Shown here in pieces: positions 6,863 through 16,431 of a stretch of 64,000 nucleotides of DNA. The stretch is taken from the NCBI GenBank assembly GCA_022826865.1, contig JAJDUC010000056.1, forward strand, positions 62,001 through 126,000, in the 5' to 3' direction. The notes below the pieces were generated by a model. That model did no database searches. It saw only the letters and a list, made by a program, of their open reading frames with translations, and had not been told where the DNA came from. The position numbers and the translations under genes are program-made. Positions within the stretch are counted from its first letter, which is position 1; each line of letters begins with the position of its first letter. Source of the stretch: Anaerolineae bacterium. Its GTDB lineage: Bacteria; Chloroflexota; Anaerolineae; Aggregatilineales; Phototrophicaceae.

Positions 6863-9247
6863 TCAGACGACGGATGGCTCCTGTTCTGCTGCCTCATTGG
6901 CATTGGCATCGACCTTTTTGAGATTCCGCGGCAGGCGCCAAGCGGCATAATCACAGTCGGGATAGCGGCTGCACCCGTAAAATGGGCGGCCCTTGCGCGA
7001 GCGCTTGGCGACGATTTCGCCGCCGCTCTCTTCACCACATTGCGGGCAGAGCAATCCCTTTCGCTCCAGATAGCGCTCGGTATGTTTGCATTCGGGATAA
7101 TTGGAACAGCCGATGAATTTCCCGTAGCGCGAGTGCTTGACGATGAGGTCGCCTTCTTCACATTTCGGGCAGACGCGACCGATCTTTTCAACAATCGCAC
7201 GCCGGGGCATGTTTTCCCGCGCATTGACCAAGCGCTGCTCGAAGGGATGATAGAAGTCATCCAACATCGGGCGCCAGTCCAGCTTGCCGCTGGACACATC
7301 ATCGAGTTGGCTTTCCATCCTGGCGGTGAAAGCGTAATCCATTTCCACGTCGAAGAATTCGGACAGCAATTCGCAGACGACCTCGCCGGTCTTGGTGGGG
7401 ATCAGACGGCGGTCTTCTTGCGTGACATAATCGCGCGCCTGTATGACGCCGACAGTCGGCGCGTATGTGCTTGGGCGACCAATGCCGCGCTCTTCCAGGT
7501 CCTTGATAAGCGTGGCTTCGGTATAACGTGGCGGCGGCTGGGTATGATGCTGTTCTGGCCGGATTTCTTTGGCATCCAGGCTCTCCTTCGCGGCGACTTC
7601 CGGGAAGTCTTTGCCGCCGGCGTCGCCAGTCGGCGCCTTGTCACTGACCGCCAGATGACCGGGAAACTTCAACTTCTGGCCCGACGCCCGGAATAGATAT
7701 GGCATATTTTCCGGCGTCAAACCGGCTTTGACTTCTATGCGATGCGTATCATATATTGCCGGCGACATTTGACTGGCCACAAAGCGCCGCCATATCAGGG
7801 AATAAAGCCGCAGTTGCTGGGCATTGAGATAGCCCTTTACCGAGTCGGGACTGCGCCAGACGCTGGTGGGGCGGATAGCCTCGTGCGCTTCCTGCGCGCT
7901 CTTCGACTTTGTTCGGTACATCGGGGGAGATTTGGGCGCGTAGGCTTTGCCATGGCGTTCCAGGATGTACTTGCGAGCTTCGGATTGCGCGTCTTTGGAC
8001 ACTTGTACGCTATCGGTGCGCATATAGGTGATCAAGCCGGTGGTCTTGCCTTGCTCGATGTCAATGCCTTCATAAAGCTGCTGCGCGAGTTGCATCGTGC
8101 GGCCCGCTCGGTAGCCATATCGATTGGAGGCGGCTTGCTGCAAGGTGCTGGTTGTGAATGGGGCAAGGGGTCGGCTTTGGCGGGTGCCGCGCTTCACGCC
8201 AGAGACCTCGAAAATGCTGCGACTCAGCGTCTCCATATGCGGCTGGACGGTGGTTTCATCCGCCAGGACGGGCGGCTTGTCGCCCTGCGGATCGTAATGT
8301 ACGCTCTCGCCGTCAATTCGGGTCAGTCGCGCCGTAAATGATTCTTCGGCGCCGCTGTCCGTCCGCTTGGCAAGCTCCGCGTCAATCGTCCAGTATTCGA
8401 CCGGCGCAAAGCCCGCAATCTCTTTCTCGCGCTCAACAACCAGGCGCAGCGCGATGCTTTGCACGCGCCCGGCGGAGAGGCCGCCGCGAACCTTGGACCA
8501 GAGCAGCTGGGAAACCTGGTAGCCGACCAGGCGATCGAGAATGCGCCGCGCTTGCTGCGCATTGACCAGATCCATGTTGATTTGACGCGGCTGCGCGAAG
8601 GCTTCCGCTACAGCGCTGTCTGTGATTTCGTGAAAGACAACGCGTCTTACATCGGCTTCGGGCATTTCCGCCGCCGCGACCAAATGCCAGGCGATCGCTT
8701 CGCCTTCGCGGTCGGGGTCGGTCGCCAGAAAGATCTCCTCTGCGCCATCAGCCGCCAACTTCAGCTCCTTGACAACCGCGCGTTTGTCGTTGGGCACGCG
8801 GTACTCCGGTTCGAAATTCTCCTCGACATCAACGGACAACCGGCTCTTAAGCAGGTCGCGCACATGGCCCAGCGACGACATCACCGTGAATCCCTCGCCC
8901 AGGAAGCCGCCAATGCTGCGGGCTTTAGCCGGGGACTCGACAATGACGAGCTTGCCGACATTTGCGCGCCGGCCATTGGAACCGGAGCGCGCTTTGGATT
9001 TCGGTTTGGTTTTACGTTTCGACTTCTTTTTTTTCCGGGCCGGCCGTTCGACTTTCTCCGGTTTAGGCAGGTTCGCGTGCGCGTCCGTCCTGCCGGACCG
9101 GTACATCGTAGTCCCGCATTCCAGGCATTTGCCGCGGGTGGCGGGAACGCCGGCGCGGTTGTAGATAGCTTCCGCATTCAGCATGTCTCGCTTCGTTTTG
9201 CATTTGAAGCAATATGCTCGCAGCGCGCCTTGGTTTTCCTCAGTCAT
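6863..9247 (-). CDS. topA: DNA topoisomerase I with N-terminal zinc-finger fusion
   Basis: Type IA topoisomerase that relaxes negative supercoils. TOPRIM begins near residue 98 (KLVIVESPAKA, catalytic E104) and includes TDPDREGEAIAWHL. The active-site tyrosine is Y408 in GLITYMRTDS. Two topoisomerase zinc ribbons close the protein (CPKC...C-x4-C and CPQC...C-x4-C). Ahead of TOPRIM lies an extra ~95 residues: a four-Cys finger (CFKC at 13-16, CLEC at 41-44) resembling DUF5679, then a Lys/Arg-rich linker. At 794 aa it is complete. It follows manC by 29 bp and probably belongs to a dprA-manC-topA operon. Confidence 0.97.
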   Translation of the reverse strand: MTEENQGALRAYCFKCKTKRDMLNAEAIYNRAGVPATRGKCLECGTTMYRSGRTDAHANLPKPEKVERPARKKKKSKRKTKPKSKARSGSNGRRANVGKLVIVESPAKARSIGGFLGEGFTVMSSLGHVRDLLKSRLSVDVEENFEPEYRVPNDKRAVVKELKLAADGAEEIFLATDPDREGEAIAWHLVAAAEMPEADVRRVVFHEITDSAVAEAFAQPRQINMDLVNAQQARRILDRLVGYQVSQLLWSKVRGGLSAGRVQSIALRLVVEREKEIAGFAPVEYWTIDAELAKRTDSGAEESFTARLTRIDGESVHYDPQGDKPPVLADETTVQPHMETLSRSIFEVSGVKRGTRQSRPLAPFTTSTLQQAASNRYGYRAGRTMQLAQQLYEGIDIEQGKTTGLITYMRTDSVQVSKDAQSEARKYILERHGKAYAPKSPPMYRTKSKSAQEAHEAIRPTSVWRSPDSVKGYLNAQQLRLYSLIWRRFVASQMSPAIYDTHRIEVKAGLTPENMPYLFRASGQKLKFPGHLAVSDKAPTGDAGGKDFPEVAAKESLDAKEIRPEQHHTQPPPRYTEATLIKDLEERGIGRPSTYAPTVGVIQARDYVTQEDRRLIPTKTGEVVCELLSEFFDVEMDYAFTARMESQLDDVSSGKLDWRPMLDDFYHPFEQRLVNARENMPRRAIVEKIGRVCPKCEEGDLIVKHSRYGKFIGCSNYPECKHTERYLERKGLLCPQCGEESGGEIVAKRSRKGRPFYGCSRYPDCDYAAWRLPRNLKKVDANANEAAEQEPSVV

Positions 9248-9276
9248 ATCCCTTCCTCGTGGATGATAGCGCCATG

Positions 9277-10377
9277 CTAGAGATACTCTTCACTGCCGTT
9301 TTCACGCAGATAATCCACCACTTGCTTGACGTCCTGCGTACGATCTTTGTGGCAAATCAGGAGCACGTCGTCCGTATCCACCACTACAACATCCTGAACG
9401 CCGATGGCCACGGTGAGGCGGTCGCTGAAGACGAGTGTGTCGCTGGTATCAAGAATTACAGTCCTGTCGCTGCCGTCGCCTTTGAGGCAATTGCCAAAGC
9501 TGTCCTGGGGCAGGATATCGAAGAGCGATGCCCAGGTGCCGACATCGCTCCAGCCGATGTCCGCGGGAATAACCGCGATGTTATCGGCCTTTTCCATGAT
9601 GGCGAAGTCAATGGACAGATTGGGCATTGTCTCCCAGATATCGTTCAGTTTTTCCGAATAATCCGGCGCGTCAAAGGCCGTTTGCAAGTAGCTGCACATG
9701 GCGAAAATCGCGGGCTGGTAGCGTTCGAGGTCGCGCATGGCGCGGTCGACGCGCCAGATGAACATACCGGAATTCCAGCTGTATTGGCCCGATGCGAGGA
9801 ATTGCGTCGCCCGGACTATATCGGGCTTTTCTGTGAAACGCTTCGATGTATACACTTTGAATCCAGCCACTTCGGCCAAGGGCTCGCCCTGTTGAATATA
9901 ACCGAAGCCGGTCGCGGGATAGCTGGGCGAGATGCCCAGCGTGACGATCTTGCCGTCCTGCGCCACTTCGCCGGCGGCGCTCAGCAGGCGGCAGAATTTA
10001 TCTCGATCAACGATATGATGATCCGCCGTAAGTATGGCGACGGTTGCCGACGGATCCTGCTGATGAATTCTGGCCAGCGCCAGAGCCAGCGCTGGCCCGG
10101 AATTCTTGGCGTAGGGCTCGATGATAAAATTGTCTACCGGAATCTGCGGCGCTTCCTTTTGTAGATCGTTGGCCAGTTCCCGTCCGGTTACGACAAAAAT
10201 ATCCTCAGGCCGGAACAAGCTCTGGATTCGCTCGACGCTGGTGCGGAACATCGAATGCTCGTCGATCAAAGGCAGCATCTGTTTCGGCAAGCGGGCGCGG
10301 CTCATCGGCCAAAGTCGCGTTCCGTGGCCGCCCGCGGCGATTAAGGCATAATAGTGATTCACGCTGGCCTCATTCAC
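9277..10377 (-). CDS. manC: Mannose-1-phosphate guanylyltransferase
   Basis: Makes GDP-mannose from mannose-1-phosphate and GTP for glycan synthesis. The nucleotidyltransferase signature AAGGHGTRLWPMSR and LPKQMLPL is at residues 13-33, with ILTADHHI near 120 and IEPYAKNSGPA near 85. The 366 aa length covers the GT-A domain and the left-handed beta helix but not the cupin isomerase domain of bifunctional enzymes. The start overlaps the dprA stop in ATGA, indicating translational coupling. No glycosyltransferase operon surrounds it. Confidence 0.93.
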   Translation of the reverse strand: MNEASVNHYYALIAAGGHGTRLWPMSRARLPKQMLPLIDEHSMFRTSVERIQSLFRPEDIFVVTGRELANDLQKEAPQIPVDNFIIEPYAKNSGPALALALARIHQQDPSATVAILTADHHIVDRDKFCRLLSAAGEVAQDGKIVTLGISPSYPATGFGYIQQGEPLAEVAGFKVYTSKRFTEKPDIVRATQFLASGQYSWNSGMFIWRVDRAMRDLERYQPAIFAMCSYLQTAFDAPDYSEKLNDIWETMPNLSIDFAIMEKADNIAVIPADIGWSDVGTWASLFDILPQDSFGNCLKGDGSDRTVILDTSDTLVFSDRLTVAIGVQDVVVVDTDDVLLICHKDRTQDVKQVVDYLRENGSEEYL

Positions 10378-11483
10378 TCGGATGAAAAACGCGCTCGGCA
10401 GTATTGCATAGGTCCAGCACTCTCGACAAGTCCCTTTAATTCGAGCATGGTCAATGCGCTCATGACGGTTGATGTGGGAAAATGCGTCTGTCGCACGATG
10501 ATATCAACATGGGTCGGGTCCGCGCCGAGCAGCTGTAACACGGCTTCTTCTTTCTCGTCCGCCGGCGCGACTTCTTCGGTCTGGATCCGCGTCTGCTCGC
10601 TGAGATGAGAGACCTGCAATTCGTCCAGAATATCGTCCACATGCCGGACCAATACCGCGCCTTCCTGGAGCAGAATGTTACAGCCTTGCCCGGTCTTGCT
10701 AAAGATGTTCTGCGGTACGGCGAAGACCTCGCGGCCCTGATCATTGGCGTGCTTAACCGTATTCATTGCGCCGCTCTTGGCCGGCGCTTCAGCGACCAGC
10801 ACGCCGAGCGACATCCCGCTGATCATGCGATTGCGCTGCGGGAAGTTCTTGCCAAGCGGGGCCGCGCCCAGAGGCATTTCGCTGATGATTGCGCCGGTCG
10901 CCGCGATTTCTTCCACCAGCTCCGCATGTTCGCGCGGATAAGTTCTATCGATGCCGGTGGCTACAACCGCGACCGTGCGTCCATTCGCGCTGAGAGCGCC
11001 GCGATGGGCGGCCGCGTCAATGCCATGCGCCAGCCCGGAAACGATCGTAATTTCCGCCTGCGCCAACTGCTTCGACAGTTGGAAGGCAACATCGCGGCCG
11101 TAGGCGCTCGCTTTACGCGTGCCCACCACAGCCAGGCATTTTTCAGACGTCGCATTCAGATCGCCCCGCACATACAGCAGCGGCGGCCGGTCCGATAGTG
11201 TGCGGAGCAGCTGCGGATAGGCTTCGTCTTCCAGCGTTATCAGCTTGGCCCCGGCCGCTTCCACCTTTGCCATTTCACCCGCCGGGTCGATTTGGCGGCG
11301 CGAACGACAGAAATGTCTTAGCAAGTCTTTAGGCAAGTCGAGGCGCATAAGACCGGCGTCCGGCTCAAGCCACAAGGCTTCCGCCGATTCAAAATGCGCC
11401 ATGAGCCGGGCGAGCCTGGCGGCGCCGATATCGGGGATAAGGCGCAAACCCAACCAGTATTGTTGGTGTTGGACTGGCTGCAT
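10374..11483 (-). CDS. dprA: DNA processing protein DprA
   Basis: DprA (Smf) binds incoming single-stranded DNA and loads RecA during natural transformation. The 369 aa protein has an N-terminal helix-hairpin-like region, the Rossmann core with VVGTRKASAYG and VSGLAHGIDAAAHRGAL, ending in the FPQRNRMISG and QNIFSKTGQG motifs, and a C-terminal winged-helix domain. All family landmarks are intact. First gene of the manC-topA transcript, with a strong promoter just upstream. Confidence 0.96.
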   Translation of the reverse strand: MQPVQHQQYWLGLRLIPDIGAARLARLMAHFESAEALWLEPDAGLMRLDLPKDLLRHFCRSRRQIDPAGEMAKVEAAGAKLITLEDEAYPQLLRTLSDRPPLLYVRGDLNATSEKCLAVVGTRKASAYGRDVAFQLSKQLAQAEITIVSGLAHGIDAAAHRGALSANGRTVAVVATGIDRTYPREHAELVEEIAATGAIISEMPLGAAPLGKNFPQRNRMISGMSLGVLVAEAPAKSGAMNTVKHANDQGREVFAVPQNIFSKTGQGCNILLQEGAVLVRHVDDILDELQVSHLSEQTRIQTEEVAPADEKEEAVLQLLGADPTHVDIIVRQTHFPTSTVMSALTMLELKGLVESAGPMQYCRARFSSE

Positions 11484-11514
11484 ATTGGACCGCTATTGTG
11501 AAGTCAACATGACC

Positions 11515-11544
11515 AGCATAGCAGTACGCGAAAAACCTTGTCAA
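11515..11544 (-). promoter_or_regulatory. Promoter of dprA-manC-topA
   Basis: Minus strand consensus TTGACA (11539-11544), 18 bp, TATGCT (11515-11520), about 32 bp upstream of the ATG. Confidence 0.7.
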
Positions 11545-11592
11545 GCGATTTCGAGAGGGCCGCCCGCGACCATGCAAGGTCTGCAAGCGCGC

Positions 11593-12132
11593 TCATTTAG
11601 CGGGAAGCAAGCCCTCGGGAAGCGACATCCGGACGACGCCGGCGCCGAAGTCGATCTCGTCGATAGTTTCGGCATGGGCCGGCAGCAGCACTTCACCATG
11701 CTGCGCCGTATTGACAACGTACACATCATTGGCGCCGGTCTGCAGCACCTGCTTGATGCGGCCGATTTCTTTTGCATCGGCGAGCACTCTCAAGCCGATC
11801 AATTGATAAAGATAGTATTGTCCGTCCGCCAGAGGCGGCGTTTGCTCTTTATGGATCAAGACAAAATTGTCGCGCAAGTCTTCTGCATCTTCGCGGCTGG
11901 CGCAACCCGCGAGCGTCAGCAGGGCAAATTGCTGATGAAAGCGTATGCCCTCCAGGGCGCGCTTTTCCAGCCGCTTTTCGTCCGGCGAACGGCCCAAATA
12001 CACATGATCCAAACCTGGTAGATTGTCCGGATAATCAGTGAGGATGCGCATGCGCACTTCGCCGCGCAGCCCATGCGGGCGCAGGATTTCTCCCACGACG
12101 AGGTGTTGCGGCTGTGGCGCTGCGGTCGACAC
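11593..12132 (-). CDS. rimM: Ribosome maturation factor RimM
   Basis: RimM binds S19 and assists maturation of the 30S head. N-terminal barrel: HLVVGEILRPHGLRGEVRMRI, then the PRC-barrel half with YLYQLIGLRVLADAKEIGRI. I chose the GTG at 12132, 7 bp after the khpA stop with AAGG upstream, giving 179 aa, the family length. The frame is open to 12261, but that would overlap khpA by 120 bp and add a non-conserved tail. Last gene of the ffh-rpsP-khpA-rimM group; trmD and rplS, often next, are absent here. Confidence 0.93.
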   Translation of the reverse strand: MSTAAPQPQHLVVGEILRPHGLRGEVRMRILTDYPDNLPGLDHVYLGRSPDEKRLEKRALEGIRFHQQFALLTLAGCASREDAEDLRDNFVLIHKEQTPPLADGQYYLYQLIGLRVLADAKEIGRIKQVLQTGANDVYVVNTAQHGEVLLPAHAETIDEIDFGAGVVRMSLPEGLLPAK

Positions 12133-12139
12133 CGCGGCC

Positions 12140-12406
12140 TTATTCGATCTCGAGGATGACACGGCGCCGTCGCAAGTTTCCGCGGTCATCATCCGCTGAT
12201 GGCAGCGCGCGCAATACAGCGCGAATGGAATTGGCGACGCGTCCGCTGCGCCCAATGACACGACCCATATCGTCAGGCGCCACCGAAAGCTCCAGTACGA
12301 TGCTTCGACCGGTTTCTTTGCGCGTCACGCTCACCTGGTCAGGTGAATTGACCAGGTTTTTTGCGATGTAAAGCACGAGATCTTCTTCCGCTGTATGAGT
12401 TTCCAT
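12140..12406 (-). CDS. khpA: KH-domain RNA-binding protein KhpA
   Basis: A small KH protein, partner of KhpB in many bacteria, that binds structured RNAs and influences division and envelope genes. The 88 aa protein starts METHTAEEDLVLYIAKNLV and has the KH GxxG loop in VIGRSGR. I use the ATG at 12406, which matches family N-termini. A GTG at 12424, overlapping the rpsP stop and preceded by AGGA, is an alternative. Standard location between rpsP and rimM. Confidence 0.92.
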   Translation of the reverse strand: METHTAEEDLVLYIAKNLVNSPDQVSVTRKETGRSIVLELSVAPDDMGRVIGRSGRVANSIRAVLRALPSADDDRGNLRRRRVILEIE

Positions 12407-12413
12407 GTGGCCG

Positions 12414-12836
12414 CTAAACCTCACCGGCTTCCTGTCGCTCGGCGGCCAGCCTCTTGGCTTCGCGCGCCTTTATCTTGCTTTCGCCATCGCCGGGAGCGGG
12501 ATAATTGGTTTTGGGGCTGGGCAATTCCGGTCGATTCAATTCGGCTTCTTTGACCAGGTCCTCCATGCTCTCGCCGGCGCGCAAGCGCTGAAAGCGCTCC
12601 CAGGTGCCGGTATGTTCCAGCAATCGGCGGACGGCGTCGCTCGGCTGAGCGCCAACGCTGAGCCAATAGAGCGCCCGATCTTCAGCGATAATTTCGGTCG
12701 CTGGCCGTGTGCGAGGATTGTAATGACCGATGTTTTCCAGGTAACTGCCGTTGCGCGCTTTCCGCTGGTCAGTGACGACAATGCGGTAGCTGGGCTGGCG
12801 TTTCAAGCCTTGACGGCGTAGACGAATACGAACCAT
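12414..12836 (-). CDS. rpsP: 30S ribosomal protein S16
   Basis: S16 stabilises the 5' domain of 16S rRNA. N-terminus MVRIRLRRQGLKRQPSYRIV is diagnostic, followed by FLENIGHYNP-like and WLSVGAQPSDAVRRLL segments. At 140 aa it is about 50 residues longer than the E. coli protein because of a charged C-terminal tail rich in Lys, Glu and Ala, as in other long-tailed S16 proteins. It lies 23 bp downstream of ffh. Confidence 0.97.
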   Translation of the reverse strand: MVRIRLRRQGLKRQPSYRIVVTDQRKARNGSYLENIGHYNPRTRPATEIIAEDRALYWLSVGAQPSDAVRRLLEHTGTWERFQRLRAGESMEDLVKEAELNRPELPSPKTNYPAPGDGESKIKAREAKRLAAERQEAGEV

Positions 12837-12859
12837 TGATCTTTCTCCTGTTGCCCAAT

Positions 12860-14197
12860 TCAGGCATTTAGGCCGGGGATGCTGGGTAACTTGCCTCGGC
12901 TGATTTGATTCATAAGCCGGCTCATCTGCTTGAATTGCTTGAGCAGATCATTTACATCGCGGACTTCGACGCCGCTGCCGGCGGCGATGCGCCGCTTGCG
13001 GCTGGCTTTCATAATTCGCGGATGCCGGCGTTCCTGCGGCGTCATCGAGTTTATGATGGCTTCCACTTTTTTGACGCGTTTCTCAATATCGTCGTCGTTG
13101 AAGTCGGCATGGGCTTGCAATTTGGACATGCCGGGGATCATACCCATTACCTTGCCCAAAGGCCCCATGCGCCGGATCTTCTGCAGCTGCTCAAGGAAAT
13201 CCTGCAAAGTGAATTCATTTTTCATGATCTTGCTTTGCAGGCGCAGCGCTTCCTCTTCCTCGTATACGGACTCGGTCTTTTCAATCAGCGACATAATATC
13301 GCCCATGCCGAGGATGCGCTGGGCGATACGATCGGGGTGGAAGAGTTCCAGCGTGTCGGCGCTGATCTTTTCGCCGGCGCCCATGTATTTGATCGGGACG
13401 CCGGTTACGGCGCGCATTGACAAGGCGGCGCCGCCGCGGGCATCGCCATCGACCTTGGTCAAAACCAGACCGGTTATGCCCAGGCGCTCATTAAAGCCGC
13501 GCGCGATATTGACCGCCTCCTGGCCGGTCATGGAATCGGCGACGAGCAGAATCTCGGCCGGTGAAGCGATCCGCTTGATCTCTTCCAGCTCGCCCATCAA
13601 CGTCTCGTCGATTTGCAGGCGTCCGGCGGTATCAACCAGAACGACATCGACATCCAAATCCTTGGCCTTTTTGATGCCGCGTTTGACGATCGCGGGCGGC
13701 CTGTCCGAAGTCCCTTCCTCATAGAAGGGCACGCCGATTTGCTTGGCAAGCGTGACGAGCTGGTCGACCGCGGCCGGGCGGTAGGTATCCGCCGCGAGCA
13801 TCAGCGGCTTGCGGCCTTCGGCGCGCAGATGCAAAGCGAGCTTGGCCGCGTTTGTGGTCTTGCCCGAGCCTTGCAAGCCGACGAACATGATAACATGCGG
13901 TCTGCTGCTGCCGCTGAAGCTGAGGCGCCCCGGCTCGCCAAGCATATCCACCATTTCTTCGTGGATGATCTTGACAACTTGCTCGCTCGGTTTCAGAGCC
14001 TTGTGGACTTCTTCGCCAAGGGCGCGCTCGCGCAGGTCCTTGACAAAATCCTTCACAATGGGCAGTGCGACATCGGCTTCAAGCAGCGCCATGCGCACTT
14101 CGCGCATGACGGCCTTGACATCGGCTTCCTTGACGCGCCCGCCTTTGCGCAGGCCTTCAAAGGCGGTATCCAGTCTTTCCGATAGCGATTCGAACAT
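12860..14197 (-). CDS. ffh: Signal recognition particle protein Ffh
   Basis: GTPase that targets nascent membrane proteins to FtsY and SecYEG. The N domain starts MFESLSERLDTAFEGL. The G domain has GLQGSGKTTNAAKLA, DTAGRLQID and TKVDGDARGG. The Met-rich M domain binds 4.5S RNA and has the KMIPGMSK-like segment and RRHPRIMKASRKRRIAAGSG. The ATG at 14197 is chosen over an in-frame TTG four codons upstream. 445 aa, complete. First gene of its operon. Confidence 0.97.
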   Translation of the reverse strand: MFESLSERLDTAFEGLRKGGRVKEADVKAVMREVRMALLEADVALPIVKDFVKDLRERALGEEVHKALKPSEQVVKIIHEEMVDMLGEPGRLSFSGSSRPHVIMFVGLQGSGKTTNAAKLALHLRAEGRKPLMLAADTYRPAAVDQLVTLAKQIGVPFYEEGTSDRPPAIVKRGIKKAKDLDVDVVLVDTAGRLQIDETLMGELEEIKRIASPAEILLVADSMTGQEAVNIARGFNERLGITGLVLTKVDGDARGGAALSMRAVTGVPIKYMGAGEKISADTLELFHPDRIAQRILGMGDIMSLIEKTESVYEEEEALRLQSKIMKNEFTLQDFLEQLQKIRRMGPLGKVMGMIPGMSKLQAHADFNDDDIEKRVKKVEAIINSMTPQERRHPRIMKASRKRRIAAGSGVEVRDVNDLLKQFKQMSRLMNQISRGKLPSIPGLNA

Positions 14198-14226
14198 AAA
14201 CCTGTCCAAATGTATTTCAACAGCGC

Positions 14227-14255
14227 ATTGTATGGCAGGCGCCGCCTCTAGTCAA
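14227..14255 (-). promoter_or_regulatory. Promoter of the ffh-rpsP-khpA-rimM operon
   Basis: Minus strand TTGACT (14250-14255), 17 bp, TACAAT (14227-14232), 30 bp upstream of the ATG. One of the best sigma70-type matches in the window. Confidence 0.75.
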
Positions 14256-14309
14256 GACGAGGCATCAGGCATTTCTGCCCCGGCAAACACCCTTCGCCCG
14301 GACAGAGCC

Positions 14310-15536
14310 TCATAAGCCACCGGCCGGGATCTTGCGCCACATCACCAGAAACGCGCTGAAACCCAACAAGCCAGCGACAACGCCAATCATCAGGAAGTTG
14401 CCGTCGCTCAATTTGTAGATCAGCGCGCCCAGGGCCGCCCCCGCCACCCGTCCCAGAGAATGCGCGCCCATATTGGCGCTCATCATGACCGCGCGCGACC
14501 GGGGCAGAATCTCGGTGAACAGGGGCAGGGCGGAAACAATCGACGTTTCAATAGCGATGAACATCAGGAAGATGCCGAACATCGCCAGCGGCAAACTGGC
14601 GGAGAGATTGGGGATGATCAGGAAGCAGACGGCGGCAATCAGCATGCCGTACATGGATGTCCGTTTGGCGCCGAAGCGATCAGCTACTGTGATGACGATG
14701 AATTCGCCGATTACCTCCGCCAGGGCGATCACGATTGTGACGGCGCCCAGCGCTGTCAGGACCAGCCCAAAGGCATCTTCCATCCAGAGGCCATAATTTA
14801 TATAGAAGATTTCGTGCGAAAGCGTCAGGCAAAGCGAAAAAATCAGCGCGAAGACAGCGGGCGGATGCGCGCTGACTGTGCGCATCGCCGCCAGCGGGCC
14901 GATGATGCGAATGCGCTTGCGGCGATAATCGGGCGTTTCATCCGCTTCAACCAGCAGCCAGACGGCTACGGCGCCGAAAGCCAGCATGACTGCCACGAAG
15001 AGGAAGACGGCTTGCAGCGAACTGACATCGAGCAGGAAACCCGCAACTGGCGCCGCGATAACCAGGGAGAGCGCCCAACTCAATTCCGCTATGCCCATAA
15101 CCCGCGCGCGGCGGCTGAAATGGATGACATCGCCAAGGTAGGCTTGAAAGGTCGGGTCGTAAATGATTTTGCCAATCCCGAGGGAGAACATCACCAGGAT
15201 GAAGACGCCGTAATCGGCGAATAGCGCGGCGACCAGGCTCATGGCGGCCATCATCAATAGAACGCCTGTCATGACGAGCTTGCGACCGAAATGCTCGGAA
15301 ATCGTGCCCAGAATCGGGCTCGTCAAACCCGCGCCGTTGGTCAGCGCAATGACGTTCTGTATGCTGTCTGCCGAGACGCCAAAGGACGTCCCGATGGCCG
15401 AGACAAAGGGATAAGGAAAGCGCTTCGAGATATTGATGACCAATCGGCCGAAGACGATGGCCAGAATTGACCAGACGATTTTTCGGTTCAAGGCTGCTTT
15501 GCACTCGCTAGTCGGCGCCGAAGAGGATTCTATCAC
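14310..15536 (-). CDS. Major facilitator superfamily transporter
   Basis: About 12 hydrophobic segments span the protein, with a charged cytoplasmic loop in the middle (DETPDYRRKRIR), and an MFS-like GLTSPILGTISEHFGRK loop between segments 2 and 3. Substrate is unknown; drug efflux is only one possibility. The start is uncertain: GTG at 15536 overlaps the previous gene by 29 bp, TTG at 15491 is an alternative, and the frame is open to 15584. It follows the phosphoglyceromutase-like gene closely and may share its transcript. Confidence 0.85.
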   Translation of the reverse strand: MIESSSAPTSECKAALNRKIVWSILAIVFGRLVINISKRFPYPFVSAIGTSFGVSADSIQNVIALTNGAGLTSPILGTISEHFGRKLVMTGVLLMMAAMSLVAALFADYGVFILVMFSLGIGKIIYDPTFQAYLGDVIHFSRRARVMGIAELSWALSLVIAAPVAGFLLDVSSLQAVFLFVAVMLAFGAVAVWLLVEADETPDYRRKRIRIIGPLAAMRTVSAHPPAVFALIFSLCLTLSHEIFYINYGLWMEDAFGLVLTALGAVTIVIALAEVIGEFIVITVADRFGAKRTSMYGMLIAAVCFLIIPNLSASLPLAMFGIFLMFIAIETSIVSALPLFTEILPRSRAVMMSANMGAHSLGRVAGAALGALIYKLSDGNFLMIGVVAGLLGFSAFLVMWRKIPAGGL

Positions 15537-16425
15537 AAGCCGGTACGAAATCGGTGAGCCTTTCGTAGCCGTTCGCGAAGACATCCGCTTGCGCGCCGAT
15601 CACGACGGTGGGCACGTCGTTCAGGGTATGCCGGCGCGTGCCCAGATCCTCCATGTTGCCGTGGTCGCTGGTGATGACGATCAGCCCCGTCTCATCGTCC
15701 CATTCAGCCAGAAGCCCAGCAAGCAGCGCATCAAAGCGCTCGAGGATTTCTATGCCACGCTCGAGCGTGCCGCGATGTCCGATGCGGTCGCTCAGCCAGT
15801 GCGAATGGAAGCTGAAGTCATAATCGCGAGCCAGCCGCGCCAACAGCCCGCCCGCCTCTCGCGCGGAATAATCCGGCAGTCCCTTCATATTCAAGTGCTT
15901 CCGCCAGCCAGTGGTCGTCCACTCAGCGGTTAGCGCGCGCCGTTCGATCACATCAGTCAGGCTAAAATGCGGCAGGCCCGATTCATAAGCCGCCTGCTGG
16001 ATGCTGGAGCGGAGCGTTTTTCCGCGCTTGAAGTCGGCGAGCAGGCCGGGCGGATAGGCGGTCAGATGGCGGGCGCTTTTATCCCGTTCGATCAGTCGAC
16101 GAAAATAACTGTGCTCGGCGATGATGGCGCGGGTCTCAGCTTCGGGCTTGGGGCCATAGTGTCTGCCGATCATCCGAGGCAGGTTGAGACCCGTGAGCAA
16201 ACTCGCCTGGCCGGTGCCGCTTTGCGGGCGGCCGCTCAGGCCGAGCCGGGCATCGGTCGGGATGAATACTGCGCGGTCGCTCTGCTGGCGGCCGGTATCC
16301 GCCAGCCAGCGCTTGCCATTCGTCAAGCGCCACATGGTCGGCGTATGCGCGGCGGCAAAAGGATTGACTTTGGCATCGTCCGCGCCCAGGCCAATGCCGT
16401 CAAGAAAAAGCGTCAGAATGCGCAT
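15508..16425 (-). CDS. Phosphoglyceromutase-like metalloenzyme (alkaline phosphatase superfamily)
   Basis: A 305 aa protein starting MRILTLFLDGIGLG, with metal-binding Asp and Gly as in cofactor-independent phosphoglycerate mutase, a SGTGQASLLTG segment holding the likely nucleophile region, and a C-terminal metal site VITSDHGNMEDL...RHTLNDVP. It is far shorter than true iPGM (about 510 aa) because the transferase insert is missing. It is therefore a compact metalloenzyme of unknown substrate rather than the glycolytic mutase. Its 5' end is 6 bp from the MBL gene upstream. Confidence 0.8.
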   Translation of the reverse strand: MRILTLFLDGIGLGADDAKVNPFAAAHTPTMWRLTNGKRWLADTGRQQSDRAVFIPTDARLGLSGRPQSGTGQASLLTGLNLPRMIGRHYGPKPEAETRAIIAEHSYFRRLIERDKSARHLTAYPPGLLADFKRGKTLRSSIQQAAYESGLPHFSLTDVIERRALTAEWTTTGWRKHLNMKGLPDYSAREAGGLLARLARDYDFSFHSHWLSDRIGHRGTLERGIEILERFDALLAGLLAEWDDETGLIVITSDHGNMEDLGTRRHTLNDVPTVVIGAQADVFANGYERLTDFVPACDRILFGAD

Positions 16426-16431
16426 GGGCGC

